Source: DASYXT01 sp035934555
GTDB taxonomy: Bacteria > Verrucomicrobiota > Verrucomicrobiia > Limisphaerales > UBA8199
Direction of reading: 5' to 3'
Assembly: GCA_035934555.1 (NCBI GenBank)
Contig: DASYXT010000011.1
Span: 1-34,260, forward strand
DNA length: 34,260 bases
Both the position numbers and the translations under genes were made by a program. This document shows, piece after piece, positions 1-7,630 of this stretch. The notes below the pieces were generated by a model. It was given only the letters and a program-made list of their open reading frames with translations, did not search any database and was not told the origin of the DNA. The stretch's first letter is position 1, and each line of letters begins with the position of its first letter.

Positions 1-45
1 GGCCTGCTGTTCGGCGGTGACAATCGGTCGATGTTTAGTCTTCAT
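1..45 (-). CDS. Possible 5' end of a truncated CDS
   Basis: An ATG at 45 on the minus strand opens a frame that stays open for all 15 codons to the window edge (MKTKHRPIVTAEQQA). A G-rich stretch about 3-8 bases upstream of the ATG could act as a weak ribosome binding site. Too little is visible to identify a family. The start codon lies inside one arm of an inverted repeat (43-51 and 70-78). It may be a chance frame. Confidence 0.3.
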   Translation of the reverse strand, partial: MKTKHRPIVTAEQQA

Positions 46-78
46 TGGCCCCACAGGTAAAAAAAGTGCGGGCCAATG
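43..78 (-). promoter_or_regulatory. Inverted repeat over a putative start codon
   Basis: CATTGGCCC (43-51) and GGGCCAATG (70-78) are perfect 9-bp complements separated by 18 bases. If the minus-strand frame at 1-45 is translated, the hairpin in its mRNA would bury both the start codon and the G-rich ribosome binding region. It could equally be a protein-binding palindrome. Function is inferred only. Confidence 0.35.
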
Positions 79-153
79 TCCAGCTCAAATAAACAGGGAT
101 TTGCTTTTCAGTGACTTACCTGTGTTTTGACTCCGCCATACGAAACGGCAGAA

Positions 154-183
154 TGATAGAATAATGGAAACGTACCGTTTCCA
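154..183 (+). promoter_or_regulatory. Possible extended -10 promoter and overlapping operator
   Basis: TGATAGAAT at 154-162 resembles an extended -10 box (TGn-TATAAT, one mismatch). A TTGACT lies at 127-132, but its spacing to this box is too long for a normal -35. Just downstream, at the expected transcription start, is the inverted repeat TGGAAACG-TAC-CGTTTCCA (165-183, perfect 8-bp arms). Its CG-centred half-sites resemble LacI/CcpA-family operators. It would control the small gene at 229-441. Repressor identity is unknown. Confidence 0.35.
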
Positions 184-228
184 CGCTTGACAATGCTTGC
201 CAAAGGTTTCTTCCGCACCTAACGTAGT

Positions 229-441
229 GTGTATATGACTCGCAAGGTTATTCAGAAGGCAATCCAGCAAAAGCCGTTCCGGCAATTTTCTGTGCGCCTG
301 ACGGATGGGGAATTGGTGCCTGTCGAACGGGAGCACCGGGCAGTGGTCCATCCTCGAGGCAAGACAATGATCATCTTCGAGGAAGATGGCGGCTATCGGA
401 TCATCGATCTGGCCCTCATCACCGAATTGCAGACCTCGTAA
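229..441 (+). CDS. Small conserved hypothetical protein (70 aa)
   Basis: A 70-residue soluble protein. Its layout matches a small uncharacterised family I recall from Planctomycetes and Verrucomicrobia: a short N-terminal helix, then 'kPFrqFsVrltDGelv.V.h', a Pro-Arg-Gly-Lys turn, 'iiFeeDggyriIDLalIt'. The function of that family is unknown. The frame begins at GTG 229; ATG 235 (third codon) is an equally good start and would give 68 residues. No strong Shine-Dalgarno sequence is visible. A possible promoter with an overlapping palindromic operator lies about 45-75 bases upstream. Such genes are often scattered singly, as this one is. Confidence 0.65.
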   Translation: MYMTRKVIQKAIQQKPFRQFSVRLTDGELVPVEREHRAVVHPRGKTMIIFEEDGGYRIIDLALITELQTS

Positions 442-588
442 AGACTGCACCTGGGCAAGTACATTTGGGGCTGTTTTTCCCGTTTAGGCTGCGAAAAACT
501 TCCCTAGGCATTCGCCTGCGGGCGCCTGCGGCGGCTCCGCTGAACACTGCCTTGCAGACGGCGGCTGCCGCCCCTAACCTGCGAAATA

Positions 589-2724
589 ATGCGGACGCTA
601 CTTCTGGCCCTTCTCCTTGTTACTTGCACAGCATTGCGCGCCGAAGATTCGAGCCAGGTTCGGCCGTGGCAGGAATATCGGACCATCATGTGGATGGGGG
701 AGAGTCCGTATAAAAAGCCGGAGAAGATCGGCCTGATGTTTCAACGGCTCCGGGAAATGGGGGTGAACACAGCGATGCTGTATGGCGATGGGGATTTGAA
801 ACCGCTGGTGGACAATCAGTTTCCGTATTACGTCGAGAACATTGTCAACCGCGGCCTTTGTTTGAAATTCAGCTCGCACGTGACGGATTGGGACAAGTTC
901 GTGACGACGTGGGCCAAAGAGGGGCGGCCTGAATCGGCGCTGGTTCGGGATTATTGCTTCGACGACCCACAATGGCGTGGCTGGGCGCAAGGGGAGATGC
1001 AGCGGGCGGCGCGAAAGAATCGCGAGCACGAACCGCTGGCCTATGACATCCGGGATGAGCTCTCGACGACGCTTTCGGCCAACCCGTTTGACTATGACTT
1101 CAGTCCACTGAGCCTGGCTGGGTTCCGCAAGTGGTTGCGAGAGCAGTACGGAGACGTTGCGGCGCTGAATGCGGAATGGCAAACGCAGTTCAACAGTTGG
1201 GATGAGGTCAAACCGTTTACAACGGACCAGATAAAGAATCGGATGGCGAGCGGCGAGGCGCTGCCGCAAGGCAAACCGGATTGGCAGGCGGTGGCCAGAC
1301 TTCAATTTGAGCCCCAGGCCGCGCGCCAGGCACTCACGCGTTGGAACTTTTCGCCCTGGGCCGATTTCCGGACGTATATGGATGTGTCACTGGCATCCGC
1401 GCTGTCGGAGTTGCGAGCGGCGGCGCACCGAGTTGACCCACACACGCCGGTGGGCATCGAAGGCACGCAGATGCCGTCAGCATTTGGCGGGTACGACTTG
1501 TACCGGTTGGCGGGCGCGTTGGATTGGGTCGAGCCATACGATATTGCCAGTTCGCGTGAGATATTTGGTTCGTTCATGCCGGGCAAACCAGTGGTGACGA
1601 CGGTGTTTGAGAATGATACGAACCACGCGCGGCGCCGTTTGTGGCACCTGCTGCTTGAGGGTGATCGCGGCTGCATTATCTGGTGGAGCGAAGATTGCAT
1701 CGATTGGAACAGTCCGGAGTATGCGCTGACGGCAAAGGCGAAGAACCTGGCGCCGGTGTTGCGGGAGATGACCTCACCACTGGCGCGGCTGTTCCTGCGG
1801 GCGCAACGTGAGCGCGACCCGATTTACCTGCTCTATTCGCAGACGAGCATCCAGGTGGATTGGCTGCTGGAATCGACGGTGGATGGTTCGACCTGGTTGC
1901 GGCGATTTTCCAGTTTTGAATCCGCGCACAACCGCATGGCCCGGGTGCGCAATGCTTGGCTGAAAGCGTTCCAGGATTTGGGCTACAGCCCGCAGTTCGT
2001 CGCGGGCGCGCAACTCGAAGCGGGTGCGCTGCGCGGAGCGAGCAACGGTGTAATCGTGCTACCCACTGCGCTGGCGCTGTCGGCGAAAGAAGGCAGCGAA
2101 ATTGCCGCGTTTGTGAAAGGCGATGGGCGGGGGGCGGTTCGGAGGGTGTTCTGCGATGGCACGCCGGGTTTGTTCGACGAACACGGCCGACTGCGCGCGC
2201 GCAGTTCCCTGGACGATGTTTTCCCAGCGCAAAATTCTGGCACACTGGCTCGGGTCGCCGGTGCGGAGGGGGGGTCACACGCCAGTGCCGAGCTGGGCGA
2301 TTTCGGTATAGATAGGCTTCGAGGGACGAACCGTTGGGCTGAATGGATTCGGCAGGAATTGTCGCCCATCACGCCTGAGGTTTCGGTGCCGCTGGCAGCG
2401 CATGTCCGTGTGCATCGGTTCCGGATTGGAAATGCGCAGTTGCTGGCGTTGGAACGCAACGTGGACTACCAAATGAGCGAAGAGCTAAAGCAGGCTGGAG
2501 GCAATGAACCGCTGGAAACGCCGGTGGAAATCGAGGTCAATCTGCCGCGGGTGTCCCATGTGTATAATTTGCGCAGCAAGAAGTACTTGGGGTTTGCGCA
2601 GAAGGTTCGGGTACGAGTCGAACCCTGGGCGCCGACGTTGCTGGCGGTACTGGAGCAAAAGGTGCCGGAGGAAACGCTGGTCGATAGGCTCGCAGAAGGG
2701 TTGGGAGGTGAGCGGAGAAATTGA
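589..2724 (+). CDS. Secreted GH42-like glycoside hydrolase
   Basis: A 711-residue protein with a signal peptide (residues 1-18, hydrophobic core LLLALLLV, cleavage likely after ALRA). The region 30-370 resembles the catalytic (beta/alpha)8 barrel of glycoside hydrolase family 42 beta-galactosidases. Residues 152-160 contain DIRDELS, with E157 where the family has its acid/base Glu. FRKWLREQYG (179-188) followed by 'aLNaeWqTqFnsWdeV' is the characteristic GH42 stretch after the acid/base. E341, in 'VVTTVFEND', is a candidate nucleophile. The rest may be trimerisation and beta domains. Substrate is probably a beta-galactoside or related plant or algal glycan, but family membership is from motif recall only. 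No clear Shine-Dalgarno sequence precedes ATG 589; the signal peptide decides the start. The gene stands alone, 130 bp from the convergent greA-type gene. Confidence 0.6.
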   Translation: MRTLLLALLLVTCTALRAEDSSQVRPWQEYRTIMWMGESPYKKPEKIGLMFQRLREMGVNTAMLYGDGDLKPLVDNQFPYYVENIVNRGLCLKFSSHVTDWDKFVTTWAKEGRPESALVRDYCFDDPQWRGWAQGEMQRAARKNREHEPLAYDIRDELSTTLSANPFDYDFSPLSLAGFRKWLREQYGDVAALNAEWQTQFNSWDEVKPFTTDQIKNRMASGEALPQGKPDWQAVARLQFEPQAARQALTRWNFSPWADFRTYMDVSLASALSELRAAAHRVDPHTPVGIEGTQMPSAFGGYDLYRLAGALDWVEPYDIASSREIFGSFMPGKPVVTTVFENDTNHARRRLWHLLLEGDRGCIIWWSEDCIDWNSPEYALTAKAKNLAPVLREMTSPLARLFLRAQRERDPIYLLYSQTSIQVDWLLESTVDGSTWLRRFSSFESAHNRMARVRNAWLKAFQDLGYSPQFVAGAQLEAGALRGASNGVIVLPTALALSAKEGSEIAAFVKGDGRGAVRRVFCDGTPGLFDEHGRLRARSSLDDVFPAQNSGTLARVAGAEGGSHASAELGDFGIDRLRGTNRWAEWIRQELSPITPEVSVPLAAHVRVHRFRIGNAQLLALERNVDYQMSEELKQAGGNEPLETPVEIEVNLPRVSHVYNLRSKKYLGFAQKVRVRVEPWAPTLLAVLEQKVPEETLVDRLAEGLGGERRN

Positions 2725-2748
2725 GAGAACCGCGCAGTCGAAGCCGAA

Positions 2749-2856
2749 GGAAAAACAGGAGCGAGCAAAGGAAACAGAAGGTTCTGCTTCCGGCCTCACT
2801 CCAGTCCCGGGGGCATTTTCTCTTGCGTGCCTCTTCGCTCTCTGCCCTCTGCGGTT
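2749..2856. repeat. Degenerate purine-rich dispersed repeat
   Basis: The intergenic space between two convergent genes contains an AACAGGAG...GAAACAGAAGGTTCTGCTTCCG-like stretch at about 2752-2790. It resembles the 101-bp repeat unit at 29451-29730. The other end (about 2815-2856) reads on the minus strand as an AACCGCAGAGGGCAGAGAG-type purine tract, a common kind of degenerate intergenic repeat. Similarity is by eye and imperfect. Confidence 0.35.
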
Positions 2857-4714
2857 AGGCCGGGCCGGCGCTTTGAGCCAGGGCGGGGCTGGCGGCGACC
2901 GGTTTGAATGGCTCGATGGCCTCGATGCGATGATGATGGCGCACCCCGTGAATCTCGAACTCGACCTGGTCACCGACTTTATGGTTCAGCAGCGCTTGAG
3001 CCACCGGTGAGAGGTAGCTGACCACACCGCGTTCGGGCTCAGAATCCCAGGCGCCCAGAATCGTGAATTGTTCGGTTTGGTTGGTTTCGAGGTCGATGGC
3101 GCGCACGGCGGTGCCAATGCCGACGATCTCGGTGCGGGGATTGGCGAAATCGGTGCCGCGGGCGCGCAGGAGCTGGGTTTCCAATTCAGACTTCTGCTTC
3201 ATTAACAGTTTCTGCATCTCCTTGGCGGCCTTGTATTCGTGGTTTTCGCGCAGGTCACCATAGCTGCGGGCGATGGCGATTTCCTTCGAGTTGGCGGGAA
3301 TCTTTTTCTCGACCAGTTCGTGATAATCGTTTTTACGCCGTTCGAGGCTTTCCCAGGAGACAATGAGATTGCTTTCCTGTTTGGTTTGCTCGCCGGAAAT
3401 GAGGGATTGGATCGCGGGATAACTCTTCACGATGCGCGCCAGCAGCGAGCGTTTGTCCATGTCATCGAACGAAGGGGAGTATTGCAACGCCCGGGTGAGG
3501 TCTTTGATGACCTCGAAATCTGCGGAACCGATTAGTTCCACCAGCAGTTCCTGGTCGTCGAGGATGAAATCGCGCAGGCGATTGGAGCGTTTCTCATTGA
3601 ATTGGTCACGCTCCATTGCGGTGAGCATGGCGCGGAAGACCTCGGGGCCGAGGATATCAGCGAAGGAGTCATTGCGATCCTTGGCGAGCCAGAGGAGCAA
3701 TTCTGTGCTGGCGGTATGCTGGCTGATAAGCCGGGCGAGGGTTTCCTTGAGCTGCTCGATTTTGCCGTCATGGATTAACAAGCTGGCAAACTCACGGCAA
3801 AGCTTGGCCGGAACCTGATTGAGATTATTGCGCAACGCCTCAACCCAGTGCTCGGGATTGGCGGTTTTGAACGATTCCAACCCTCGCCGGTGCTTGGCGG
3901 CAGGCAACTGTTCCATCAATGCGCCCAGCTTGACCTCCTGCGCCCAGATCGTCCGGGCTTCAACCTCGCCTGGCACAGGGGCCAAGCCGGCCATGTCGCG
4001 GAAATCGTCGCGGAGAAAGGTTGCTTCCAAAGCCACGGCGGGCTGGGTGCGCTGGTAGCTGGGAATTTCGCTGTTGAGGGCCAGGATGATCTCGGCGGCG
4101 GCGGCGTTTTTATCGGCCAGGTCATGGACATTGCGCAGCACTTCGCCGCCGACGGCGATCCGCGCTTTCAAGCCCTTGCAAGCGCGAAACTCGCTCAACA
4201 AGCGGTCTTGCAGCGAAACTTCTTTGGCTTGATAAACGATGGGTTCGTTCTTCTTGAGCGGCACCTGGAAGTGCCCGTCTTTTCGCAGCTCGCGTTTAGC
4301 GGCTTCCCACCATTTCTTCCAGTCATCGCGAATGACATCGGGCACCAGGACTTGTTGAATCTGTTCGGCGGTGGCCCGGCCGCCATAGCTGTTCAGGACG
4401 AGCTTAACCAATTCGAGGTGATTGGTGGCGGCGAGTTGGCGCAGGCCTTCGAGGTCGGCGGCTTTGCGGGCCAGAATGTGATCTTTAGAGATGGGCCTGA
4501 GCGATTCGGCGGCGAAGGCGAGGTCCATCGTGTGGCCGGGCTTGTTGGGAAAGTCGATCGTAAAACGGGCGAACACCGTATCGACGGTCCTGATTCGCCC
4601 AAAACCCCAGCTCCGGTGCATGCAGAAGCCACTGTTGGTCAAGTGAACCAACGCTTCTATATGCTGGCGCTCCAGCTTGCCCGCGGAGGCCATTTTCTCG
4701 AATTCTTCTCTCAT
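2855..4714 (-). CDS. Large GreA/GreB-family transcription elongation factor
   Basis: A 619-residue protein. Its last ~150 residues are a GreA/GreB domain: a coiled-coil hairpin with the tip motif 'IAIARSYGDLRENHEYKAAKEMQ', whose acidic DLxE residues carry out transcript cleavage, then the FKBP-like fold ('VGIGTAVRAIDLETNQTEQFTILG', 'VSYLSPVAQALLNHKVGDQVEFE'). GreA-type proteins rescue backtracked RNA polymerase by stimulating its intrinsic RNA cleavage. The ~450-residue N-terminal part is alpha-helical, beginning with a segment 'GFCMHRSWGFGRIRTVD...' that reads like a small beta domain. Canonical GreA is about 158 residues; chlamydial GreA also has a long N-terminal extension, so this fits a PVC-type lineage. 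I place the start at ATG 4714 and not an upstream GTG at 4798, because the longer form would overlap the divergent rsmB start. No clear Shine-Dalgarno sequence is visible. Confidence 0.85.
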   Translation of the reverse strand: MREEFEKMASAGKLERQHIEALVHLTNSGFCMHRSWGFGRIRTVDTVFARFTIDFPNKPGHTMDLAFAAESLRPISKDHILARKAADLEGLRQLAATNHLELVKLVLNSYGGRATAEQIQQVLVPDVIRDDWKKWWEAAKRELRKDGHFQVPLKKNEPIVYQAKEVSLQDRLLSEFRACKGLKARIAVGGEVLRNVHDLADKNAAAAEIILALNSEIPSYQRTQPAVALEATFLRDDFRDMAGLAPVPGEVEARTIWAQEVKLGALMEQLPAAKHRRGLESFKTANPEHWVEALRNNLNQVPAKLCREFASLLIHDGKIEQLKETLARLISQHTASTELLLWLAKDRNDSFADILGPEVFRAMLTAMERDQFNEKRSNRLRDFILDDQELLVELIGSADFEVIKDLTRALQYSPSFDDMDKRSLLARIVKSYPAIQSLISGEQTKQESNLIVSWESLERRKNDYHELVEKKIPANSKEIAIARSYGDLRENHEYKAAKEMQKLLMKQKSELETQLLRARGTDFANPRTEIVGIGTAVRAIDLETNQTEQFTILGAWDSEPERGVVSYLSPVAQALLNHKVGDQVEFEIHGVRHHHRIEAIEPFKPVAASPALAQSAGPA

Positions 4715-4764
4715 AAAGCAGCTTAACGCTCGCGTCCCCCGAGCGGAATGCTTTATTAAAGGCT

Positions 4765-6081
4765 GTGAGCGGGCAAAATCCAAGAGAAATTGCGGCACGG
4801 GTGCTTGGGCACACCGGGCGTGCGGGGAGCGTCGCCCCCTTCATGTTTGTGGAAACTCTGCTGGAACGGGAGCTGGCGCACGCGGGGTTGAAGGACCCCG
4901 ACCGGCGGTTGTGCCAGGAATTAGTGTATGGAACGGTTCGCTGGCAACGCACTTTGGATTGGCTCATTGGCCGCAAGACGCAAGGCCGCGTGCAGAAAAC
5001 CGGCTTACAAAACCTGCTCCGGCTCGGGCTGTATCAGATTTTCTTCCTGGATCGGATTCCCAACCATGCCGCAGTCAACGAGACCGTGGAGTTGGCCAAG
5101 CGCCTGGGGTTCGGGGCGCAGGCCGGGTTTGTCAACGCTTTGTTGCGGGGGTATTTGCGCGAATTTCAGCCGACGAAAGCCGCTTTGGAAGATTTGAAAC
5201 GAACTCAACCGGCGCTGGGTCATTCGCATCCGGAATGGCTGGTGGAGCGCTGGCAGAAGCGGTGGGGAATCGAGCCCACGAACCGCTTGCTGGCATGGAA
5301 TAACACGCCGCCGGAATTGTTTGCGCGAGTGAACACGCTCAAGAACGACGCGGGCAAATTGCTCGAACAGTGGCGCGCCGAAAACGTGGATTACGATTTT
5401 GTGCGGCACGATTGGCTGGAGGAGAATCTGGTGTTCCGTTTGAAAGCCGCGCCGCCGCTGGAGCGGCTGCCGAGTTTCCAGGCAGGGAAGTTCTATGTGC
5501 AGGATCCGAGCACGTTGCTGGCGGTGCGGGAAATGGGTGCCAGGGCGGGTGAAGATGTGCTTGATTTGTGCGCGGCGCCCGGCGGCAAGCTGACCTGCCT
5601 GGCACAAATGATGGGCAACGCGGGCCGGCTGATTGCGCACGACATCTCGGCGGAGCGTTTGAAAATTGTCACGGAAAACTGCGCGCGGTTGGGTGTGACT
5701 TGCGCGACCACGGCGCTTCCCTCGACGATGTTCGCGCACGTGGGGACCGGGTTTGATCGGGTTCTGCTGGATGCGCCCTGCTCCAACACAGGGGTGATGC
5801 GGCGGCGGGTCGAGTTGCGCTGGCGGCTGGAGCCGAAGGAAATGGAGCGTCTGCGCCAGGGTCAGTTGGATTTGCTGAGGCAGGCCGGTTCGCTGGTGCG
5901 TCCGGGCGGCACGGTCGTGTACAGCACGTGCAGCCTGGAACCGGAGGAAAACCGTGGCGTAGTGGATGAATTCCTGCATGGCCACGGCCAATTCGGATTG
6001 GAACGCGAGCGGGAGTTGCGGCCGTTTGTCGAGGGTGTGGACGGAGCCTACGTCGCGGCAATAAAGCGGGCGCACCGTTAA
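4765..6081 (+). CDS. rsmB: 16S rRNA (cytosine(967)-C5)-methyltransferase RsmB
   Basis: A 438-residue SAM-dependent RNA m5C methyltransferase. The N-terminal NusB-like RNA-binding domain (about residues 5-140; 'NPREIAARVL', 'QELVYGTVRWQRTLDWLI', 'AVNETVELAKRLG') is what marks RsmB within the RsmB/RsmF/NOP2 superfamily. The Rossmann methyltransferase domain has motif I DLCAAPGGK (267-275), motif IV DAPCSNTG (336-343) with Cys339, and motif VI YSTCS (386-390) with Cys389, the catalytic and release cysteines. It modifies C967 of 16S rRNA (E. coli numbering). The start is GTG 4765, directly before the family-typical 'sgqNPREIAARVL'. It is divergent from the greA-type gene with about 50 bp between start codons, so the two probably share a promoter region. 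Length matches the family. Confidence 0.93.
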   Translation: MSGQNPREIAARVLGHTGRAGSVAPFMFVETLLERELAHAGLKDPDRRLCQELVYGTVRWQRTLDWLIGRKTQGRVQKTGLQNLLRLGLYQIFFLDRIPNHAAVNETVELAKRLGFGAQAGFVNALLRGYLREFQPTKAALEDLKRTQPALGHSHPEWLVERWQKRWGIEPTNRLLAWNNTPPELFARVNTLKNDAGKLLEQWRAENVDYDFVRHDWLEENLVFRLKAAPPLERLPSFQAGKFYVQDPSTLLAVREMGARAGEDVLDLCAAPGGKLTCLAQMMGNAGRLIAHDISAERLKIVTENCARLGVTCATTALPSTMFAHVGTGFDRVLLDAPCSNTGVMRRRVELRWRLEPKEMERLRQGQLDLLRQAGSLVRPGGTVVYSTCSLEPEENRGVVDEFLHGHGQFGLERERELRPFVEGVDGAYVAAIKRAHR

Positions 6082-6207
6082 GGCTGCGTGACGCTACCCG
6101 ACGCGGGCAGATGACAAGACTTGCGACAACGTTTGCGCCAGGCTGGTGGCCCGGCGCCAAGCGAGCCGCAACTTACGAACGCCTATGGTGTTCTCCTAAG
6201 GAGCGTG

Positions 6208-6213
6208 TATAAT
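6208..6213 (+). promoter_or_regulatory. Perfect -10 box abutting a start codon
   Basis: TATAAT at 6208-6213 is a perfect -10 hexamer, ending seven bases before ATG 6220, so a transcript could start at or next to the A of the start codon. No convincing -35 lies 16-18 bases upstream. AAGGAG at 6198-6203 is a good Shine-Dalgarno sequence but sits 16 bases from the ATG, which is too far. Either reading is tentative. Confidence 0.3.
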
Positions 6214-6219
6214 GACATA

Positions 6220-7101
6220 ATGAGGAAATCACTATTGCTTTCTCTCGTGGCGCTGTGCGCTGGCGGCACACAGGTGCAGGCGAAGATATCCGATGCCGCA
6301 GCAGAGCGATTTGAGGCGATCCCGCGACGGAACGTTTTCTCGCTGGTACCGGCTGAGCAACCGCCGGCACCGGCGACGCAGCCGGCAGCGTTGCCGAAAA
6401 TTCTCCTGACCGGCATTACGACGATTTTGGGCAATAAGCGGGCTTTGCTGAAAAAGGCGCCACCGTCAGCGGCCGGGCCCGGGGGGAAGGAGGAGTCGCT
6501 CTTTCTGACCGAGGGCCAGCGCGAGGGGGAGATCGAGGTCCTGCAAATTGACGAGAAAGCGGAGACGGTGAAAGTCAATAATTCGGGGACGGTTATGACG
6601 CTGACTTTCCAGAAGGAGGAGCCAAAAAGTGCTCCCGCGGCGCCCGGTGCGGGTACGCCACCCGGCGTGTCGGCCGGTTTCAGTGTGCCTGCGAATGCGC
6701 CGGCTGGTTTTGGGGCCACCAATGGGGCGCCACATATTTCGCCCACGAATGCCTTGCCCAGCCGCGTCCCGCGAGTCGGGCCCGGAATTGCCGTTCCAGG
6801 GACACCTAACGCTGCGTTCCCATCGGCGCTATCGCCGACTGGCCGTGGGCCCGTGCCGCCCGCGTCGCTGCCGCCGCTGCCGGGGCAGATGCAACTGCAG
6901 CCACAGGGCACAACGCCTGAGGAAGAAGCTATTATCCAGGAATTCCAGCGTGAAGCCGCGGCGCGTTCGGCTGGCGCACTGCCTCAAACAGCGCCTTCAC
7001 CAGGCACTCCACAGGCGGGGGTGCCAACGGTGGTTGCGCCTCAGTTTAAGAGCCCTTCGACCGCACCTGGCGGTGCCAGCCAAAATCTTCGCCCGCAGTA
7101 A
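6220..7101 (+). CDS. Secreted GspC/PilP-like protein with proline-rich tail
   Basis: A 293-residue exported protein with signal peptide 'MRKSLLLSLVALCAGGTQVQA' split as n-region MRKS, core LLLSLVALCAGG, cleavage near QVQA. The mature N-terminus has 'RRNVFSLVP', then 'KILLTGITTILGNKRALLKK' and 'LTEGQREGEIEVLQIDEKAETVKVNNSG', separated by a short insert. This is the pattern of the homology region of type II secretion GspC and type IV pilus PilP (a compact beta domain: L.GI...ALL...G..I..V.V..I....V...N.G). From about residue 140 onward it is Pro/Ala/Gly-rich and low complexity. It may be a periplasmic connector of a type II secretion or type IV pilus machine, but no other machinery gene is adjacent. 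ATG 6220 was chosen for the signal peptide. It converges on the hldE-type gene with 30 bp between. Confidence 0.55.
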   Translation: MRKSLLLSLVALCAGGTQVQAKISDAAAERFEAIPRRNVFSLVPAEQPPAPATQPAALPKILLTGITTILGNKRALLKKAPPSAAGPGGKEESLFLTEGQREGEIEVLQIDEKAETVKVNNSGTVMTLTFQKEEPKSAPAAPGAGTPPGVSAGFSVPANAPAGFGATNGAPHISPTNALPSRVPRVGPGIAVPGTPNAAFPSALSPTGRGPVPPASLPPLPGQMQLQPQGTTPEEEAIIQEFQREAAARSAGALPQTAPSPGTPQAGVPTVVAPQFKSPSTAPGGASQNLRPQ

Positions 7102-7130
7102 TCCGTTGTGCGATTCTGTTGAGTTCCGGA

Positions 7131-7613
7131 TCAGAGGCTGGCGATCTTCTGCAAGAGCGCGGTGGTGGACCTGCCCGGCACGACAGGAAGGATGATTACC
7201 TGCCCGCCGGCTTGCTCGACGGTGCGGCGTTCCTCCTGGTTAATCGTTTCCAGCGTGTAGTCACCGCCTTTGACGTAAATATCGGGCTGAGCGACGCTGA
7301 GGAAACGGGTGGCCGTCCGCTCGCCAAAAATACAAACTGCCGTGACACTTTCCAAGGCGGCCAGGACTGCGGCGCGGTCGGCTTCCGGGTTGAGTGGGCG
7401 CTGCGAGCCTTTAAGACCGCGCACCGCCGCGTCTGAGTTGAGCCCCACCAGCAAAGCATCGCCCAAAGCGCGTGCGTTTTCCAAATAGGTGACGTGTCCG
7501 AGATGGAGCAAGTCGAAACAGCCATTGGTGACGACGAGGCGCTTGCCGCGGACGCGGAAAGCGGCGCGCCAATCGCGCAACGCGTCCCAAGGTATGACTT
7601 TGTCGCGAAGCAT
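7131..7613 (-). CDS. rfaE2: D-glycero-beta-D-manno-heptose 1-phosphate adenylyltransferase
   Basis: A 160-residue stand-alone nucleotidyltransferase equivalent to the C-terminal domain of bifunctional HldE (RfaE). It makes ADP-heptose from heptose 1-phosphate and ATP for lipopolysaccharide core synthesis. Seen: TNGCFDLLHLGH (29-40) with the HxGH-type nucleotide-binding signature, VKGGDY (114-119), and GRSTT (147-151) corresponding to the GxSTT loop. 'NQEERRTVEQAGGQV' also matches the family. The kinase half (HldE N-terminus) is not present here, so phosphorylation must be encoded elsewhere. It begins 17 bp after the stop of proC and is probably cotranscribed with it. ADP-heptose synthesis supports a Gram-negative envelope. 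Confidence 0.92.
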   Translation of the reverse strand: MLRDKVIPWDALRDWRAAFRVRGKRLVVTNGCFDLLHLGHVTYLENARALGDALLVGLNSDAAVRGLKGSQRPLNPEADRAAVLAALESVTAVCIFGERTATRFLSVAQPDIYVKGGDYTLETINQEERRTVEQAGGQVIILPVVPGRSTTALLQKIASL

Positions 7614-7630
7614 TGGCGGATGGAGCTGGC

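Noticed and set aside
187..192. A perfect TTGACA (-35) before the small gene at 229
   Set aside because: No -10-like hexamer occurs 15-19 bases downstream.
3848..4726. A 292-codon plus-strand frame opposite the greA-type gene
   Set aside because: It is fully antisense to a clearly conserved gene, has no recognisable domain, and reflects GC-rich codon use on the other strand.
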